NCBI GenBank assembly: GCA_016209605.1
Contig: JACQVS010000066.1
Span: 1 to 36,279 of the forward strand
From: Planctomycetota bacterium
GTDB taxonomy: Bacteria > Planctomycetota > UBA8108 > JACQVS01
Length of the DNA stretch: 36,279 nt
Direction: 5' to 3'
In this document: piece after piece, positions 33,452 through 36,279 of the stretch
How the letters are laid out: every line of letters begins with the position of its first letter
Position numbering within the stretch: position 1 is the first letter of the stretch
Notes under the pieces: model-generated
Told to the model about the DNA's origin: nothing
Seen by the model: only the letters and a program-made list of their open reading frames with translations
Database searches by the model: none
Position numbers and translations under genes: made by a program

Positions 33452-35205
33452 TCGAGGCCGCCTCCATGAGCCCACCAACGGCCTCCTTGCCCGCCTTGAA
33501 AGCCAAGCTCGAGCCGGCGCAGCTGGAGGCTCTGACCGTCCTGCTGGCGCGAATCACCGCCGGCTTCAAGGCCCTGGCGGCCACGCCCGTCCAAATCGAT
33601 GAGGCCGCCTTGAAAGAAGACTTCCGCAGCCTTCCCGAGCCGCTGGGAGCTTTCGCCCAGGAGCTCTCGGCGCGCGTCCAGTTCTGCAGGGAGCTGCAGG
33701 ACACCTTTGGAGGGGAGTCGGCCGGCGAGGAGTTCCTGCGCCAGTTCGAAGGCCATGCCGAGCTGGCGGCCCGGATCGCTTTGGACCTGAGCGAGACCCG
33801 CAAGCGGATCAAGGAATCGAAAGGACTCCTGGATGGGCTTTTCAAGATCACCTCCAAGCGCGGCTTGCTGGCCCGGATTGATAACGTCCCCTCGCGGAAG
33901 CACATTGGCCGCTCGATGTCCGAGATCTCCATCACCCTGGAAAAGGTCTTCGAGGCCCACAAGCAGCTCGAGGAGGCGCTGCGCGGTGTGGAGAATTGCG
34001 GCCTCGAGAAAAAAGCGAAGCTGGATCGCGTTTCCGCGAACGTCAGCGCGCCGGCGGAGATTTCCGCGGCAGCCTCTCCGCCGGTTGAGGGGGCCTCGAA
34101 GGAATCGAAGCAGGAGCCTCCTCCCGTCAGGGAGGAGCTTCCTGTCCGGCCGCATCCGCGCCAGAAAGCCCTCGGCGCCGGGAGCCCGGGGGCTGGCGGA
34201 TCGCCGCCTCCCCATCCACTCCCTCCTCACCAGGAGCTGATCTCGCACAAGGAGTTCCTTCAGGTGCGCGCCCGGTTGAACGAGTGGGCCAAATGGCGTC
34301 CTCTGGCCCCAGCGAATTTGGGGATCGAGGTCACCGTTTTGAGCGCCCATCCCGAGCCGGCCCTCAAGGTGGAGATCGAGGCCCTCTGGGGGGAGCGCCG
34401 GCGGGCGAGCGCCATTCCGCCGCACCAGGGCGGTGAAACCGGCCGCAGCGAGATTTTATCCCTCTGGGACCTGCCGGCGGCGCCTCCCGAGACATTTCAA
34501 GTCCACGAGGAGAGCCAGAACGTTCCCGGCGAGGTCGAGGTCCAGGGGTGCGAGAGCTGCGGCGGCTCCGGCAAGATCGCCTGCCCGCGCTGCCGCGGCC
34601 AGGGCAAGCGGCCCTGCGATTGCATCCAGGGCTCGCGGGCCTGCGCCGCCTGCGCGGGGAGCGGCAAGACGCTCCAGTATCAGGTCTGCCGGACCACCTA
34701 CCGCCCCGGCAAGCTGGAAAAGATTGATTACTCCGGCGACCTGCCGGCGCGCTTCTTGGCGGCGGTCACGGGGGAGAAGACTTTCAAGGATAGCTTCTCC
34801 GCCCTCGCGGCCGGCAAGGCGGGGCCGGACCTCGAAAAAAAGTGCCTCGAGGCGGCGGCGAAACAGGTGAAAGCGTACTTCCTCCACGAGGTCGTGGAGC
34901 CCTTCTTCCTCGGCGGCCCCTCGACGCGGCTGAAAGAGAGCGCCGCGCCCGAGCGGCGCCTGGTGCGCGCCCGCCTGGAGGTCACCGCCATTCCGGTCCT
35001 CCGCCTCCAGTGCAGCCTCAGAGATCCAGCCATCGCAAAAAACTACTCCACCTTTTCGGTCTGGCTCTACGGCAACGAGCAGAAGCTCCACATCGAGGGG
35101 CTGCCCCCCGCCTGGAGCCGGCGCGCCACGGCGTGGCTGGCCGGCCTCTTCGCCCTCGCCGTGCCGGCGGGATACGCGGCGGCGAGGATGCTGCAGCTTT
35201 TCTGA
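33448..35205 (+). CDS. Membrane protein with DnaJ-type Cys-rich zinc finger
   Basis: This protein of 585 residues has a helical N-terminal half (about 1-200), a Pro/Ser-rich spacer, and near residues 365-415 a DnaJ-like repeat of CxxCxGxG units (CESCGGSGKIACPRCRGQGK, then CAACAGSGKT). Some units are shortened to CDC. There is no J domain. The last 25 residues are a membrane helix (WLAGLFALAVPAGYAAARML). It starts at a GTG overlapping the upstream stop, or at ATG 33466. It probably pairs with the upstream helical lipoprotein at the envelope. Thiol-disulfide or zinc-dependent chaperoning is possible by analogy with DnaJ, but no function is proven for this architecture. Confidence 0.75.
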   Translation: MIEAASMSPPTASLPALKAKLEPAQLEALTVLLARITAGFKALAATPVQIDEAALKEDFRSLPEPLGAFAQELSARVQFCRELQDTFGGESAGEEFLRQFEGHAELAARIALDLSETRKRIKESKGLLDGLFKITSKRGLLARIDNVPSRKHIGRSMSEISITLEKVFEAHKQLEEALRGVENCGLEKKAKLDRVSANVSAPAEISAAASPPVEGASKESKQEPPPVREELPVRPHPRQKALGAGSPGAGGSPPPHPLPPHQELISHKEFLQVRARLNEWAKWRPLAPANLGIEVTVLSAHPEPALKVEIEALWGERRRASAIPPHQGGETGRSEILSLWDLPAAPPETFQVHEESQNVPGEVEVQGCESCGGSGKIACPRCRGQGKRPCDCIQGSRACAACAGSGKTLQYQVCRTTYRPGKLEKIDYSGDLPARFLAAVTGEKTFKDSFSALAAGKAGPDLEKKCLEAAAKQVKAYFLHEVVEPFFLGGPSTRLKESAAPERRLVRARLEVTAIPVLRLQCSLRDPAIAKNYSTFSVWLYGNEQKLHIEGLPPAWSRRATAWLAGLFALAVPAGYAAARMLQLF

Positions 35206-35219
35206 GAAGCCGCGGCTAA

Positions 35220-36179
35220 CTAACGGCAAGGCACCTCGGCCGGCTCCAGGGTGTCGATGGGCGGTCTCCCGAGGTAGACCGAACTCAAGAAGGCGATGGG
35301 GTCGGAGATGTCGAGTTCGCCGCTCATATCGAAGTCAGCCGCGCCGGGACACGCCGGAGGGGCACCGCCGAGGAAAAGGTAGTTCAAGACCAGGAGGGCG
35401 TCCGTGGTATCGAACTGGCCGTCGTTGTTGGCGTCGCCGCGCCGCACCATTTGGGGCCTTTGGAGCTTGAGCGCGGCGTTGGTGACCAGAAGGGGTTGAA
35501 CCTCGGCGGTGATGGGAAGTTTATCGGCGACGGTGTTCTGGTATTGAATGCCGACCCAGTTGAGATAGCCTCGGAAGTTCTGAAATTCCAGCTCGAGCTG
35601 GGGAATGTCCTTCGCCTGATCCTTGATGTTGGCGTACAGCGTGGCCAGGTGCACCCGCTCCCCTTCCAGGCCGGTCCGGCGGTAGGTGTTGAGCTGCGCC
35701 ATGCCGACGTGCCCGTCCCCGTTGTCGATCCGCACGGCGGCGCGGCGGGTGTGGTCATCGACGCGGGCGATTTCCATGAAAAAGGCCGGGAATTTGACAC
35801 TGGCCGCGAAGGCGCTGAACTCGAAGTTCGAGGTGACGTAAAGGTCGAGCGGGACTTCTCGCGCCCCGGCGGTCACCACCCCGCCGGTGAGTTCGAAATG
35901 GATCGAGGCGGTCTCCGGGGTCGGCGCCTCGGAGTAAACCTTGGGCTTCTGGGGCTGGGGGGGAAGGGTCGTCTGCGTTGGCTCGCCGGGAAGGATGCGG
36001 ATTTCGCCGGAAACGTGGCAGGTGGAGAGGGCTTTTAATTGGTTGGGGAAATCCGGATCTGTCTCTCTCGGGCTGAATACCAAAAGATTATTTCTACAAT
36101 CTCCACCTGGAAACTGGAAAACCTGGTCGCAAAATTCAACGAGATCGGATATGTCTAAAGCAGCCACGGCCGCAACCAA
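35220..36179 (-). CDS. Dockerin-type protein, start uncertain
   Basis: This protein has about 319 residues. A cohesin-like or Ig-like beta domain (IHFELTGGVVTAGAREVPLD, FEFSAFAASVKFPAFFME) is followed by two Ca-binding dockerin-like repeats (RRGDANNDGQFDTTDALLVL, ADFDMSGELDISDPIAFL) and the tail LEPAEVPCR. The reading frame opens right after a TGA at 36183-36185, and its first start codon is TTG. No signal peptide is in frame. A hydrophobic stretch (ILFIFFLFGF) occurs in another frame just upstream, next to the repeat at 36216. So the 5' end may be damaged, or the true start may be later. Exported in the intact family. Confidence 0.65.
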   Translation of the reverse strand: MVAAVAALDISDLVEFCDQVFQFPGGDCRNNLLVFSPRETDPDFPNQLKALSTCHVSGEIRILPGEPTQTTLPPQPQKPKVYSEAPTPETASIHFELTGGVVTAGAREVPLDLYVTSNFEFSAFAASVKFPAFFMEIARVDDHTRRAAVRIDNGDGHVGMAQLNTYRRTGLEGERVHLATLYANIKDQAKDIPQLELEFQNFRGYLNWVGIQYQNTVADKLPITAEVQPLLVTNAALKLQRPQMVRRGDANNDGQFDTTDALLVLNYLFLGGAPPACPGAADFDMSGELDISDPIAFLSSVYLGRPPIDTLEPAEVPCR

Positions 36180-36215
36180 ATGTCAAAGCCGAATAAGAAA
36201 AAGATGAAGAGGATT

Positions 36216-36260
36216 GAACCGCAAAGACGCCAAGGACGCAAAGTTAAGACGCAAAGCGAA
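36216..36260. repeat. AACCGCAAAGACGC repeat, copy C (one arm)
   Basis: GAACCGCAAAGACGCCAAGG followed by ACGCAAAG, then a further GACGCAAAGCGAA. The same core as copies A and B. Only one arm is inside the window, so the palindrome cannot be confirmed here. It lies directly upstream of the dockerin-type gene on the minus strand. Confidence 0.65.
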
Positions 36261-36279
36261 TTGGAGAGCGGTCCTGGGA

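Overview
The window is GC-rich (roughly 60-65 %), densely coded chromosomal DNA. The best guess for its source is a Planctomycetota-type bacterium or a close environmental relative. The main support is four separate copies of the short Ca-binding dockerin-like repeat (GDxNxDGxxDxxDxxxxLxxLF.GG, with the CGPDPTEDxL tail) that is abundant in planctomycete exported proteins. A DUF1573 exported protein, exported lipoproteins of unknown function and a CHRD-type remnant fit the same picture. This is inference from protein style; no rRNA or tRNA is present to settle it.

Layout. (1) 1-1320: remnant of a dockerin-bearing protein (+), then a toxin/antitoxin pair (-) whose antitoxin is intact but whose RelE-like toxin has two in-frame TGA codons. 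(2) 1366-7127: truD and a CMP-sugar synthetase (-, ATGA overlap), a DUF1573 exported protein (+), and a convergent membrane protein that joins a zinc ribbon, a decayed serine protease-like region, helical repeats and an aspartic protease. (3) 7309-14197 (+): a leucine/isovalerate degradation set (methylcrotonyl-CoA carboxylase beta, methylglutaconyl-CoA hydratase, HMG-CoA lyase). It contains a TlpA-like thioredoxin lipoprotein in which the first Cys of CxxC is an in-frame TGA followed by a SECIS-like hairpin, so it is a probable selenoprotein. An 828-residue dockerin-type surface protein lies antisense within this stretch. (4) 24404 down to 14321 (-): an arginine operon argB-argH-argG-(P-loop NTPase)-argC-argD-argF'-(exported unknown). 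The carbamoyltransferase is of the N-acetyl/N-succinyl-ornithine type, so the pathway probably runs through acylcitrulline. Upstream of argB is a leader with a candidate promoter, a 27-codon ORF containing four AGA/AGG Arg codons, and mutually exclusive antiterminator and terminator hairpins. Together these look like a ribosome-mediated arginine attenuator. (5) 24875-26625: fabI followed by remnants (a 5'-truncated, frameshifted CHRD-dockerin gene, and on the other strand the tail of a Cys-rich zinc-ribbon protein). (6) 26650-35205 (+): a heterodimeric ABC exporter with one degenerate ATP site, a cupredoxin-like lipoprotein, a large helical lipoprotein and a DnaJ-type zinc-finger membrane protein, closely spaced. 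(7) 35220-36179 (-): another dockerin-type protein with an unclear start.

A palindromic repeat family built on AACCGCAAAGACGC / AACCGCAGAGGACGC occurs three times (14199, 23271, 36216), each time in a gene gap. The points most worth following are the Sec-containing TlpA protein, the arginine attenuator with the acylornithine carbamoyltransferase, and the doubly TGA-interrupted toxin.
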